56,049 bases of DNA from Ornithinibacillus halophilus (GTDB taxonomy: Bacteria; Bacillota; Bacilli; Bacillales; Amphibacillaceae): positions 1 to 56,049 of the forward strand of contig NZ_FQVW01000018.1 of the NCBI RefSeq assembly GCF_900129485.1. The letters run 5' to 3'. Below the pieces are notes generated by a model. That model was not told the DNA's origin. It made no database searches and saw only the letters and a program-made list of their open reading frames with translations. Of the stretch, positions 18,417-26,118 are shown piece after piece (within the stretch, counting starts at the first letter, position 1; the number at the start of each line of letters is the position of its first letter). The translations under genes were made by a program, and so were the position numbers.

Positions 18417-18524
18417 ATCCCTGATATTGTTCGAAAACAGAAAATAATTAACCAAAGTAAATCCTACTATTAATAGGATGATAATTAGTAGAACTAGCAA
18501 TATTACCTTCAATTTTTTATTCAT
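18363..18524 (-). CDS. 53-residue single-pass membrane peptide, tail encoded by a repeat
   Basis: This short ORF starts at ATG 18524, 11 nt after an AGGAG site, and 26 bp downstream of the ABC permease gene. Residues 5-30 form one membrane segment (VILLVLLIIILLIVGFTLVN) after a basic N-terminus (MNKKLK). The last 18 residues (from GACHFPVFVES) are encoded by the terminal sequence of the repeat family and the hairpin behind it, so the native C-terminus was probably replaced. It could be a small accessory of the exporter or of producer immunity. I do not recognise a family. Confidence 0.5.
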   Translation of the reverse strand: MNKKLKVILLVLLIIILLIVGFTLVNYFLFSNNIRDGACHFPVFVESIGKRQV

Positions 18525-18549
18525 GGTGAATTGAGCTCCTTATTCCTTT

Positions 18550-19485
18550 TTAGCTTTCAAACGAGCTGCGTTTTTGTACAATGATTAGATTAATAAAGTA
18601 GGCGATTATGAATAGAACCAATACTACCAAGATAGAGATTACGAAATTCGTTTCTACAGGTGGTTCAACATTCACCACTCCATAAAAATCAAATAGTTGA
18701 TTTGCAAAATAGTAGATGGCATTTTTCAGATCAAAGCTACCAAGATTCGGAAGTAAGAACATATAAACGATAATTGCAACCATCCCAATGTACATATTTT
18801 TGAAGACCGTACCAAATGTATATCCAATTACAGCAAATACTAATGCTAGAATATAACCAAATAACATCTTATTAAAAATTCCTGTGCTAGAAGGCAGACT
18901 TTCGCCCTTATACTCCGAAATTGGTACATTATTTGAGAGAATTTGAAACATAATCCAACCAACAACAAAAGAAATACTAATTGCCGCCAACATAAACAAT
19001 AAACTACTAAAAGCAATCGATAGATATTTTGTCAGAACAAATGTCTTCTTACTCATTCTCACTGTTTTCAGTTTAATAGTTCGAAAACGAATGTCATTTG
19101 TCGCTAAAATCAATCCCCAGACTCCAAATACGATAGGAAAATATAAAACGGAAGATTCCAACAGCTGGGACAGCGTGTATTCAGGACTTGCTGCGAAAAT
19201 ATATTGGCTTAGCATTTGTCGGTGAAAAGCGATGGGATTTTCAATGATTCCCCCACCGTCGAATTCTTCTACATCATAGCTACTTTCCAAATCTGCTTCA
19301 ACATCCAAACCATTTTTCTCGTAGTAATCAATCGTGGCTAAATAATTTTCATGGGTCTCTTGAACAGAACTATAATTTAGAAATAAAGTGACTCCAAACA
19401 AGACACATAGGAAGCCAATCATGTAAACGTAGTTCTTAGATGCAATTCCATAATCAATTTCTTGTTTAAAGAATTTCCTTATCAT
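18550..19485 (-). CDS. ABC-2-type permease of the peptide exporter/immunity system
   Basis: This 311-residue membrane protein starts at ATG 19485, which has GGGGGAT 5 nt upstream; the 32 preceding codons overlap the ATPase gene and are not used. An N-terminal helix (YMIGFLCVLFGVTLFLN) is followed by an outside domain of about 90 residues (ETHENYLATIDYYEKNG onward), then five membrane segments, the layout of ABC-2 permeases. It overlaps the ATPase gene by 20 nt and lies in an operon behind a secreted peptide gene, so export of or immunity to that peptide is likely. Confidence 0.82.
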   Translation of the reverse strand: MIRKFFKQEIDYGIASKNYVYMIGFLCVLFGVTLFLNYSSVQETHENYLATIDYYEKNGLDVEADLESSYDVEEFDGGGIIENPIAFHRQMLSQYIFAASPEYTLSQLLESSVLYFPIVFGVWGLILATNDIRFRTIKLKTVRMSKKTFVLTKYLSIAFSSLLFMLAAISISFVVGWIMFQILSNNVPISEYKGESLPSSTGIFNKMLFGYILALVFAVIGYTFGTVFKNMYIGMVAIIVYMFLLPNLGSFDLKNAIYYFANQLFDFYGVVNVEPPVETNFVISILVVLVLFIIAYFINLIIVQKRSSFES

Positions 19486-20134
19486 AGATATCCCCCAATT
19501 CCTTCCCACTCTCGATGAAATCTTCTTGCAGCACAACAATCTCTTTATCTTTAAACACCAATAAATCATCCACAATGTCATTATAAAAACTAAATTGGTG
19601 TCCTGTTAGCAAGATGGTCATTTTTTCCGACCAACCTTTAATAATATCTTGTAGTCGCCTAATCATTTCATAATCAAGCCCATTCGAAATTTCATCCATA
19701 ATTAACAGTTCCGGCTCCAATATTTCTACTAAGATCAAGGCCAATTTCTTTTTTTGACCATATGAATATGTACTTACTTTATTTTTTAAAATCCCGTGTT
19801 CTAGGTATTTCACTGCGATTTTGTCGATTTGCTTCTTCGTCTTCTTATTTTCACTAAATATGTATAAATTCTTTATTCCACTTAAGTTCGTGTAAAATGG
19901 GCAGTCGTCCCACAATACTAAACACTGGTCTTTCACTTGATTCATAGCTTGTCCGTTAAATTGAAACTGACCGTCGTATTTTTCCATTCCCATCATGCAC
20001 TTAATTAGCGTTGTTTTCCCAGAACCGTTCGGGCCCATTAGAAATGAAATCTTATTTTCCCTTAACTCAAAGCTAGAAGATTGGATAATAGCTTCCTTCC
20101 CATAGCTTTTGGAAAAGTTGACACACTTCAGCAT
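19466..20134 (-). CDS. ABC transporter ATP-binding protein
   Basis: This 222-residue ATPase has Walker A GPNGSGKTT (residues 34-42), the signature region YSYGQKKKLAL (a variant of LSGGQ), Walker B LLIMDEISNGL and the switch histidine in LTGHQ. It is short, like ATPases of drug or bacteriocin self-protection transporters. ATG 20134 has GGAGAAATAGGT upstream. It probably works with the permease encoded directly downstream. A 12-bp stem-loop (20156-20189) separates it from the peptide gene, which would allow the peptide to be made in excess over the transporter. Confidence 0.9.
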   Translation of the reverse strand: MLKCVNFSKSYGKEAIIQSSSFELRENKISFLMGPNGSGKTTLIKCMMGMEKYDGQFQFNGQAMNQVKDQCLVLWDDCPFYTNLSGIKNLYIFSENKKTKKQIDKIAVKYLEHGILKNKVSTYSYGQKKKLALILVEILEPELLIMDEISNGLDYEMIRRLQDIIKGWSEKMTILLTGHQFSFYNDIVDDLLVFKDKEIVVLQEDFIESGKELGDIYDKEIL

Positions 20135-20155
20135 ACCTATTTCTCCTTTAGTGAA

Positions 20156-20189
20156 GTTAACCCATTCACAGCACTACGAATGGGTTAAC
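20156..20189 (-). terminator. Intercistronic stem-loop after the secreted-peptide gene
   Basis: GTTAACCCATTC and GAATGGGTTAAC form a perfect 12-bp stem around 10 nt. There is no T-run on the minus strand, so it may act as an attenuator or mRNA stabiliser rather than a full terminator. Confidence 0.6.
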
Positions 20190-20208
20190 TCTTCAAAATT
20201 AATATTGT

Positions 20209-20607
20209 TTATTCATCATAAGTCCAATAAGCATTACCTGATTGATAGGCTCTTCCTTGGTCGACGAACATATCAGAGAAACCAAGAGTTACACCACCGA
20301 CAACAGCACCTGCAAGAAATTCATTTTTAAAATTATACGTATGTCTTGTTGAAGAAGATAAACTGCTTAATTTAGAATAACCTTTGTTTCTAACAAAAAG
20401 TCCGCTGTGGTCTTGATCGGCATCTGATGAAGTTACAGATGAAGAATTAGTAGACCAATAGATAATATTTTTACTGTAAGCCAGGTATTTTAAACCTCTT
20501 TCACTCCAGCCTTGATAGCTTGCTGCAGAAGCACTGATTGGTCCTACAACAGATAACATCATGGTTAATAATAAAACTAAAGCAATTCCTTTATTTTTGC
20601 GTCTCAT
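20209..20607 (-). CDS. Secreted peptide, candidate bacteriocin
   Basis: This 132-residue precursor has a clear Sec signal (KNKGIALVLLLTMMLSVVGP) with cleavage after SASA near residue 28. The mature part of about 104 residues has no cysteine. It is rich in Ser, Tyr and Trp (GWSERGLKYLAYSKN, SGLFVRNKGYSKLSSLSSST), with a Gly/Ala/Val segment (LAGAVVGGVTLGF) and an acidic end. The layout of a secreted peptide followed by an ABC ATPase and permease resembles lactococcin 972-type loci, but sequence similarity is too weak to claim the family. SD GGAGAG precedes the ATG. Its leader contains two perfect palindromes (20641-20658 and 20669-20680). Confidence 0.8.
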   Translation of the reverse strand: MRRKNKGIALVLLLTMMLSVVGPISASAASYQGWSERGLKYLAYSKNIIYWSTNSSSVTSSDADQDHSGLFVRNKGYSKLSSLSSSTRHTYNFKNEFLAGAVVGGVTLGFSDMFVDQGRAYQSGNAYWTYDE

Positions 20608-20640
20608 TAAAATCTCTCCATTCTTTAATTGTTAGATTAA

Positions 20641-20658
20641 AGTTTTGGCCAAAACTTA
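20641..20658. promoter_or_regulatory. 18-bp perfect palindrome upstream of the peptide gene
   Basis: AAGTTTTGGCCAAAACTT is its own reverse complement, 34 bp before the start codon. A second palindrome, AACCTCGAGGTT, lies at 20669-20680. Either could be a repressor operator or form leader structure; the regulator is unknown. Confidence 0.5.
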
Positions 20659-20891
20659 TTGAAAAAGAACCTCGAGGTTTCGTTTTGTGAAAATAAACGT
20701 CAACATTGATTTGATTAAACGAAATTATTCTCACAATTTAATGTTAACACAAAAATTTATGTCGCATATTGGGAAAGTTAATCGGATTTCGGATTGGAAA
20801 TAGGTCGTTTTAATAACAAATTACCTATATTTATTAGGACAAATAGACTAGAAAAAGGCGTATCGAAAGGAAAGTTGGAAATATTTAGGGT

Positions 20892-20958
20892 GGTGCCTGT
20901 CACTTCCCGAATTTTGTCGTTTGCTCACGGGGGTGCCTGTCACTTCCCGAAATTTGTC
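20892..20958 (+). repeat. Two direct solo copies of the MITE-like terminal sequence
   Basis: GGTGCCTGTCACTTCCCG followed by AATTTTGTCG (20892-20919) and again by AAATTTGTC (20932-20958), in the same orientation. The 430-bp gap from 20608 to 21036 holds these, the palindromes of the peptide leader and a terminator; the 78-codon ORF across it is made partly of repeat and is not called. Confidence 0.85.
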
Positions 20959-20972
20959 CCTCTAAATATAAA

Positions 20973-21006
20973 AACCCCATGGAACACAAAGTTTCCATGG
21001 GGGTTG
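20973..21006 (-). terminator. Terminator of the DUF4097 gene
   Basis: AACCCCCATGGAAA and TTCCATGGGGTT form a strong stem; on the minus strand TTTTTATATTT follows. The structure lies about 30 bp after the stop codon at 21037. Confidence 0.75.
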
Positions 21007-21036
21007 GATTGCTATTTAAATGATCAGTGAGAACCG

Positions 21037-21882
21037 TCACTCTCTATCGTCACTCTCTATCCTCACCCTTCCATTATCAGTTTCAATGTTTATTTGGTTT
21101 TCGCCTTCACCGATGACGGTATCATAGAATGTCTCTCCAAAGACAGTCACTTTTCCGTTGTCTTTTTTAATGTTAATGGTTGCATTCGTTGGTTCAGTTT
21201 TCGTTTTAATGTCGATTGCGCCATTATCCGTCTTTAGATCAATGTCTCGATCTAATGTTTCAGTAATGAGTGTGATTTTTCCATTATCCGTTTTAGATTT
21301 GATATTCCCTGTAATATTCTCTAAAGTCACACTCCCATTATCCGTTTTAGTGTCGATGTTCCCTATAATATCCTCTAATTCCACACTTCCATTGTCTGTT
21401 CGTGTTTTAATATCAGTTCCTTGCACATTACGTACAAAAATCTTTCCATTATCCGTATCAGCAGACAGCTGCTCAACCTTTATATCTTCAATAGAAATCC
21501 TTCCGTTGTCCGTTTGAGCTTCGATGTTTTCGAACTGTTTTTCTGGGAGATACACGGTTAAATGTGGAGAAGAATTAATCCCAAAGTTAATTGAAACCCA
21601 TTGGAACCATTTTTTTCTCAATTCCACTTCCAACTTATCCCCCTTCACTTTGGTATGAAGTTTATACTTTCCCTTTTCATTATTAGATAGTTCGACACTT
21701 GGTGAATTCGTCTGTGCAGGAAAAATACTCACTCGACCATTGTCAGCTTGAACGGAAACTTCAGTGAAGTTTTCGTTGTCTAGCACGACACCTTCCGTAC
21801 CACCCTTTGGAATGCTGCCAATCAAAATGACTAAAAAGATAGCCCCAATCAAAATTACAATCCCCGTCGATAATCTTTTCAT
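21037..21882 (-). CDS. DUF4097 membrane-anchored beta-repeat protein
   Basis: This 281-residue protein has an N-terminal membrane anchor (residues 7-24, GIVILIGAIFLVILIGS), so it faces outward. The rest is a beta-helix-like ladder with nine DNG turns (ADNGRVSIF, TDNGRISIE, TDNGKIFV, TDNGSVEL, TDNGSVTL, TDNGKITL, TDNGAIDI, KDNGKVTV, TDNGRVRI). This is the DUF4097 pattern of LiaG and YvlB, which are linked to envelope stress in bacilli; the biochemical role is not known. SD AAGGAAGGT precedes the ATG. It stands alone, with its own terminator downstream. Confidence 0.88.
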   Translation of the reverse strand: MKRLSTGIVILIGAIFLVILIGSIPKGGTEGVVLDNENFTEVSVQADNGRVSIFPAQTNSPSVELSNNEKGKYKLHTKVKGDKLEVELRKKWFQWVSINFGINSSPHLTVYLPEKQFENIEAQTDNGRISIEDIKVEQLSADTDNGKIFVRNVQGTDIKTRTDNGSVELEDIIGNIDTKTDNGSVTLENITGNIKSKTDNGKITLITETLDRDIDLKTDNGAIDIKTKTEPTNATINIKKDNGKVTVFGETFYDTVIGEGENQINIETDNGRVRIESDDRE

Positions 21883-22004
21883 AAAAAATTACCTTCCTTC
21901 AAATAATGTATTAATTCTATCATACACGAAGAAAAGATATTTTAAATGACCCTTAAGGTTAAATTTTAATAAGACTTAGGGCTTAGGGTGAGTCACAAAA
22001 CTCG

Positions 22005-22034
22005 TTCGACAAAATCCGGGAAGTGACAGGCACC
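22005..22034 (-). repeat. Solo MITE-like terminal sequence after yeiH
   Basis: TTCGACAAAATCCGGG followed by AAGTGACAGGCACC, starting 4 bp after the stop codon of the YeiH-family gene when read on its strand. Confidence 0.85.
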
Positions 22035-22038
22035 ACAA

Positions 22039-23049
22039 CTACCCTGCCAACATCAATACTAGCGTAATACTAACAACTCCAATAATCACGGATGATAACA
22101 GTCCTACGATAAACGGCCGGAAGCCTATGGATTTTAGTTTGCCAAAGTTTGCTTTCAGTCCAACACTGGCCATCACCATGATGATCATGAATTTCGCGAT
22201 GTCACTGGTAGTTTCCGTAACGATTTCAGGTAATGGGAGAAATGTATTGATTAGCGCAGCACCAACGAACAAAAAGATAAAATACGGGAAAATGCTCCAT
22301 ATTTTCACGGTAGATTCCTTGCCTTTTCCCTTCTCACGATAGCTAGTAAAAAACGCAAGCAGCAAGGCTACTGGAATTAAGGTTAGCGTTCTGAGCAATT
22401 TAACTACAACTGCCGTTGAACCCGCTTCATCACTATAAGCATACCCCGCAGCAACAACAGATGACGTATCATGGATAGCGGCTCCTGCCCAAATTCCCAA
22501 TACCTCATCCGACAAACCAGCCAAATGCCCGATGAACGGATAGGCCATCACTGCCAAGACATTAAAAGCAAAAATCGTATTTACTGCATAAACAAAATCT
22601 TCTTCCTTCGCTTTTAAAATAGATGAAACTGTGGCAATTGCTGTTGCACCGCAAATCGCAGTTCCTACTCCTACAAGAATTGGTAGGTCTCCAGTTAATT
22701 TAAAAAGCCGTGCAATCCAGTACGTTAAAAATAATCCTAGTATTACAGAAATAAGTACAATAATAATTGAGTCAAAACCCACGTCAACGATTGTTGTAAA
22801 ACTCATCGAAAAGCCCAATATAATAATCGCTAATTTTAAGAGCTTTTTCAGAGTGAAATTAATCCCTTTTTCATATATAACTGGTACTCCTAGAAAGTTG
22901 CTTACTAAAAATCCTAGAATGATAGCTGTTACCGCTCCTCCAACTAGTGGATACAATTCCCCGATATGATATGCAATAAAAGCAATGATGGCCGTTAACA
23001 ATATCCCTGGAAGGTTTCCGTTATTAAGTTGAATACCAACCTTATTCAT
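22039..23049 (-). CDS. YeiH/UPF0324 family membrane protein (putative sulfate exporter family)
   Basis: This 336-residue protein has about ten membrane helices and the family's conserved segments: ILGFLVSNFLGVP, LVGVGTAICGATAIATVSS and AGAAIHDTSSVVAAGYAYS. These are the hallmarks of the Cons_hypoth698 family (E. coli YeiH). Some members are linked to sulfonate or sulfate handling, but the transported substrate is not established. SD AGAGGGAT precedes ATG 23049. The gene ends normally (LVLMLAG) and is followed at once by a solo repeat end. Confidence 0.88.
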   Translation of the reverse strand: MNKVGIQLNNGNLPGILLTAIIAFIAYHIGELYPLVGGAVTAIILGFLVSNFLGVPVIYEKGINFTLKKLLKLAIIILGFSMSFTTIVDVGFDSIIIVLISVILGLFLTYWIARLFKLTGDLPILVGVGTAICGATAIATVSSILKAKEEDFVYAVNTIFAFNVLAVMAYPFIGHLAGLSDEVLGIWAGAAIHDTSSVVAAGYAYSDEAGSTAVVVKLLRTLTLIPVALLLAFFTSYREKGKGKESTVKIWSIFPYFIFLFVGAALINTFLPLPEIVTETTSDIAKFMIIMVMASVGLKANFGKLKSIGFRPFIVGLLSSVIIGVVSITLVLMLAG

Positions 23050-23106
23050 CCAAATCCCTCTATCTAACTATTTAATTATATAAATCAACTATATCATAAT
23101 TCGGGT

Positions 23107-23544
23107 GGTGCCTGTCACTTCCCGTTTTTTGTAGAACGGGGTGGTGGCAGGTGTTTTTTGGGTTGAGATGGAAGGAGTGAAATCTAAGGGGTGGCGAGCG
23201 AATTCCTAGGGTTGGGGAGCGAAAAATGGTGTGTGAGGAGGGAATTTTCAAGGTCGGCGAGCGAAAAATGGTGTGTGAGGAGCGAAATCTAAGGGTTGGT
23301 GATCGAATATGGGAGGATGGGGAGCGAATTTTCAAGGTCAGCGAGCGAAAAAGGGGGCGTGAGGAGCGAGTACTAAGGGTTGGTGATCAAATATGGGAGG
23401 GAGAGGAGCGAATTTCTAAAGATGGCGAGCGAAACTCCTTTCCCTATCCCACTTCTCAATTCCAAACCTTTTTTTTAACATATAGATCGTGAACCTTTCT
23501 AAAACTCCTGAATTAATTAATCGGTTCATTTCGACAAGTGACAG
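23107..23544. repeat. Full-length MITE-like copy B, interrupted by the IS110 element
   Basis: It starts with GGTGCCTGTCACTTCCCG, then GGTGGCAGGTGTTTTTT, then about twelve 21-bp GAGCGAA units (23190-23440). A distal segment (23441-23529) matches 49200-49290. It ends with TTCGACAAGTGACAG at 23544, where the IS begins. The missing GCAC is found beyond the IS at 25471-25474. The first 190 bp are nearly identical to the reverse complement of 42130-42324. Confidence 0.85.
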
Positions 23545-23659
23545 CGTATAATGGTAAATAAGTCAAGTATCAATTTTTAATAAAAATGACCGAGTTAAAC
23601 TAAAGCCCTCAGATTACTGATTTTTCTGAAAAGACTCAACTACCACAGAACTTTATCTC

Positions 23660-23844
23660 GGGGCTTCTCTACGACGTGAAAGGATCTTGCTTTTTCATCC
23701 TACAGAGGATACAGCCTAGCGATATAAACTTCGTTTTTCACGTATTATTCGTACTTGTAGGACAAGATCCATAACGCTGTCACACGAGGTCATACAAGCC
23801 TCAGGCACCATGAACAATGTAATCTAACGCCCTAGAGAAGCCCC
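23660..23844 (-). ncRNA. Predicted bridge RNA of the IS110 element
   Basis: The downstream non-coding end is closed by a perfect 11-bp inverted repeat (GGGGCTTCTCT 23660-23670 with AGAGAAGCCCC 23834-23844). Inside are two hairpins. The first pairs GGATCTTG and TCCTAC (23682-23703) with GTAGGACAAGATCC (23757-23770), leaving a 53-nt loop suited to donor binding. The second has a GAGG/CCTC stem flanked by CTGTCAC (23777-23783) and AGGCACC (23803-23809), which are the two half-sites of the insertion target in opposite polarity. This is the layout of a bridge RNA target loop. Strand is assumed to be that of the transposase. Confidence 0.7.
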
Positions 23845-23947
23845 TATTTTAAAGATTGTATTACTTTTTATTTAAGTTATTTGATTACTTTTCTTCTTCA
23901 TTTTTTCGTTTTATCTATGGCGATATGGCTTTTGCTAACTATATACA

Positions 23948-25417
23948 TTAAGCTGACTGATAATCAGTGGATGAAACAAATTTCTCAAAGAAATATTGAA
24001 CACTTGCGCTATGCAATTTTTTATTTAATTGATCTAGTAAAACGTAGTTTTCTTCATCCGTACGATACAATGTTTGATACTTAATCATTGAAAAGGCTAA
24101 GCGAAGCATTCGATTACCTATTGCTATATAGGCTTGTCTGGTAGCTTTTCCACGGTCTAAGAGTGCCTTATATTTCTGTTTCATTTCCGGATTATTTGTA
24201 GCTAAGGATTTCCCAGTTTGATAGACAATGTTTCGGAAAGATTTTCTTCCTTCCTTTGAAACTCGATAGTGGGAAGGTCTCCTATCTCCAGATTGCTTTA
24301 TAATTGGGTTTGTCCCTGCCATTTTAATTAATTGACCGGAATGTTCGAAATCAGAAATATCCCCCATCTCAGCGAATAATTCAGCACCTGTAACTAGACC
24401 GATTCCGGGTACACTTAGAATGATTGCTCCTTCTGTCTTAATAAATAAATCCTCGATTTTTCTTTCTAACTCCTTAATCTGTTTCTCTAGTAAACTAAAT
24501 TGATCCAGCTTCATGTTTAGAAGAATTTGTTCTGATTGAACGCATTCTTTTGCTTGTGAAATTGAGTTTTCTGCAAAATCTAGTAAACATTCAACTGCAC
24601 TGTCCCGTAATTTTAGATTCTCCCTAATCGATAGCTTACGTAATCCATCCTTCCCAAGACGAAGAATATCGCTTGGATGCAGGCAATGTCTCATGATATA
24701 TAGCGAGGTCTTTCCAAACATATCTGTAAAAGGTTTTACACGTTCCTTTTTCCCATGAACCCATATGCTTTTTCCTTGAAACTCCCGAAAAATATAATCA
24801 ACATAAGTACGAATATGATTTTGTACAGAAGTTTTTTCCTGAACTAATGCACGTCGTGCACGAGTTAATTTTTGTAGGCTACGAACAGATCCGCTAGCCA
24901 ACGGACTAGAAGTTCCCCTACCTCGAATTAAACAATTAACAATAGCCATTAAGTCCAAATTATCCGTTTTAGAACGGTTTAATAGTGATGTTCGTTCTAT
25001 TGACGTGATTACTGGATTAAGTATTCGAACAAAATATTTTTCTTTATAACTACGTCGAACAAGATCCTCATAGTAAAGTCCAGTTGCTTCAATACCAAAA
25101 ACAACTTCTTTATAAGGAAATTTCTCTTTTTCCTGATGAATTTTTTGTTTTAACTTCTTAAATCCTGTATCAGAAGCATCCAACTCGAATGGCTTCACTA
25201 ATATGTCCCCATAAAAATTACAAATCATAGCTTTGTGTGTATATTTCGCTGCATCAATCGCCACCACTAATATATTTTCTGATCCTATATTTCGAAGAAA
25301 ATTTGCCCATCGACTTCCATTTTTACCTTGAATGTGGTTCAATAATGATTGCACCATCGTTTTCATCTCCTCTTGGTTGGGGTAGTAGTCTGGAAGTTCT
25401 GTGGTAGGTACTTCCAT
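23948..25417 (-). CDS. IS110-family DEDD transposase (bridge recombinase)
   Basis: This 489-residue recombinase has an N-terminal RuvC-like domain with catalytic Asp55 (VVAIDAAKYTHKA), Glu110 (FGIEATGLYYEDL), Asp152 and Asp155 (SKTDNLDLMAI). A long coiled coil follows (about 300-330). The C-terminal Tnp domain has SVPGIGLVTGAELFAEMGD and the nucleophile region KQSGDRRPSHYRVSKEG, where the serine lies. All catalytic positions appear intact, so the element may be active. The frame opens at 25417 without an SD; ATG 25357 has AGGAG nine nt upstream and is a likely alternative start. Length is somewhat above the usual 330-450 residues. Confidence 0.92.
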   Translation of the reverse strand: MEVPTTELPDYYPNQEEMKTMVQSLLNHIQGKNGSRWANFLRNIGSENILVVAIDAAKYTHKAMICNFYGDILVKPFELDASDTGFKKLKQKIHQEKEKFPYKEVVFGIEATGLYYEDLVRRSYKEKYFVRILNPVITSIERTSLLNRSKTDNLDLMAIVNCLIRGRGTSSPLASGSVRSLQKLTRARRALVQEKTSVQNHIRTYVDYIFREFQGKSIWVHGKKERVKPFTDMFGKTSLYIMRHCLHPSDILRLGKDGLRKLSIRENLKLRDSAVECLLDFAENSISQAKECVQSEQILLNMKLDQFSLLEKQIKELERKIEDLFIKTEGAIILSVPGIGLVTGAELFAEMGDISDFEHSGQLIKMAGTNPIIKQSGDRRPSHYRVSKEGRKSFRNIVYQTGKSLATNNPEMKQKYKALLDRGKATRQAYIAIGNRMLRLAFSMIKYQTLYRTDEENYVLLDQLNKKLHSASVQYFFEKFVSSTDYQSA

Positions 25418-25476
25418 TTTACAATGAAAACGGTGGTTTTTTTATGATATTGAACTATTTACTATACTAGGCACTA

Positions 25477-26118
25477 TTAGCTCACTTGATATTTCACGAG
25501 TCCTTTTGCGTTTGCATAGAGTGCTGCTTGGGTTCGGTCTTGTAATTCTAGTTTGGCAAGGATTTGGCTGACGTGTTTTTTTACTGTATATTCCGAAACA
25601 AATAAGGCGTTTGAGATATCTCGATTGGAGCGTCCTTTTCCAATTTCTATTAATACCTCTAACTCCTTTTCCGTTAGTTGTTCGATTGGTCCATCTTCTT
25701 CAAAGGAGTTTCTAGGCGTCATCATCATTTCCAGTACAGCAGGGTCATAATACTTTCTTCCCTTTAAAATAATTTTTATTGCTTGTATTAACTCCTCAGG
25801 AATTGCTTGTTTAATAATATAACCATCTACATCTACTTCTTTTGCTTTAACGAAATCTTCTCCATTTGTAGAGGAAGTAAGGACGACAAATTTGGACATG
25901 ATTCCAAGATCTCTAGCCTCTTTTATTACATCAAGGCCACACTCTTCTCCCAGCTGAAGGTCTACTAAGACAACATCTGGTTTGAACGATGTTATAAGCT
26001 CCAATCCTCTTTCTTTATTTGCAGCCTCTCCAACCATTTCAACATCATTATCCAGAGTAAGAACAGAAGATAATCCCGTTCGAACTAATGGATGATCGTC
26101 AATAATAACTAACTTCAT
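25477..26118 (-). CDS. NarL/LuxR-type response regulator
   Basis: This 213-residue regulator has a receiver domain (1-120) with acidic pocket IIDDHP, phosphoacceptor Asp53 (VVLVDLQLG), the conserved Thr (VVLTSS) and Lys (IIKQA). A C-terminal LuxR helix-turn-helix (about 148-205) has LTEKELEVLIEIGKGRSNRD and SEYTVKKHVSQILAKL. It overlaps the sensor kinase gene by 4 nt and forms a two-component pair with it. Its targets are unknown; the adjacent secreted coiled-coil/signal peptidase genes are the first candidates. An IS110 element sits 6 bp beyond its stop codon and has replaced whatever terminator was there. Confidence 0.93.
   Translation of the reverse strand: MKLVIIDDHPLVRTGLSSVLTLDNDVEMVGEAANKERGLELITSFKPDVVLVDLQLGEECGLDVIKEARDLGIMSKFVVLTSSTNGEDFVKAKEVDVDGYIIKQAIPEELIQAIKIILKGRKYYDPAVLEMMMTPRNSFEEDGPIEQLTEKELEVLIEIGKGRSNRDISNALFVSEYTVKKHVSQILAKLELQDRTQAALYANAKGLVKYQVS

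Larger units (their letters stand above)
23545..25470 (-). mobile_element. IS110-family (IS1111-type) insertion sequence
   Basis: The proposed element is 1,926 bp. It consists of a DEDD transposase, a short upstream end and a long downstream non-coding end (about 400 bp), the arrangement of the IS1111 group. The ends carry imperfect subterminal inverted repeats (left GTATAATGGTAAATAAGTCA; right, read inward, GTATAGTAAATAGTTCA). Both junctions show the dinucleotide AG: GTGACAG before the element and ACTAG then GCAC after it. Together the flanks restore AAGTGACAGGCAC, the end of the resident repeat. The right end lies 6 bp after the stop codon of the response regulator gene. Confidence 0.8.

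Noticed and set aside
20209-20607. Firm assignment to the lactococcin 972 family
   Set aside because: Only the operon layout and general composition agree; the family's conserved residues could not be aligned by eye.
20794-21030. 78-residue ORF upstream of the DUF4097 gene
   Set aside because: No SD, and half of it is made of repeat ends and the terminator stem.
23704-23756. Exact donor guides in the bridge RNA donor loop
   Set aside because: Only short matches (ATACG, CTAG) to the IS ends were found, too short to assign without a structural alignment.
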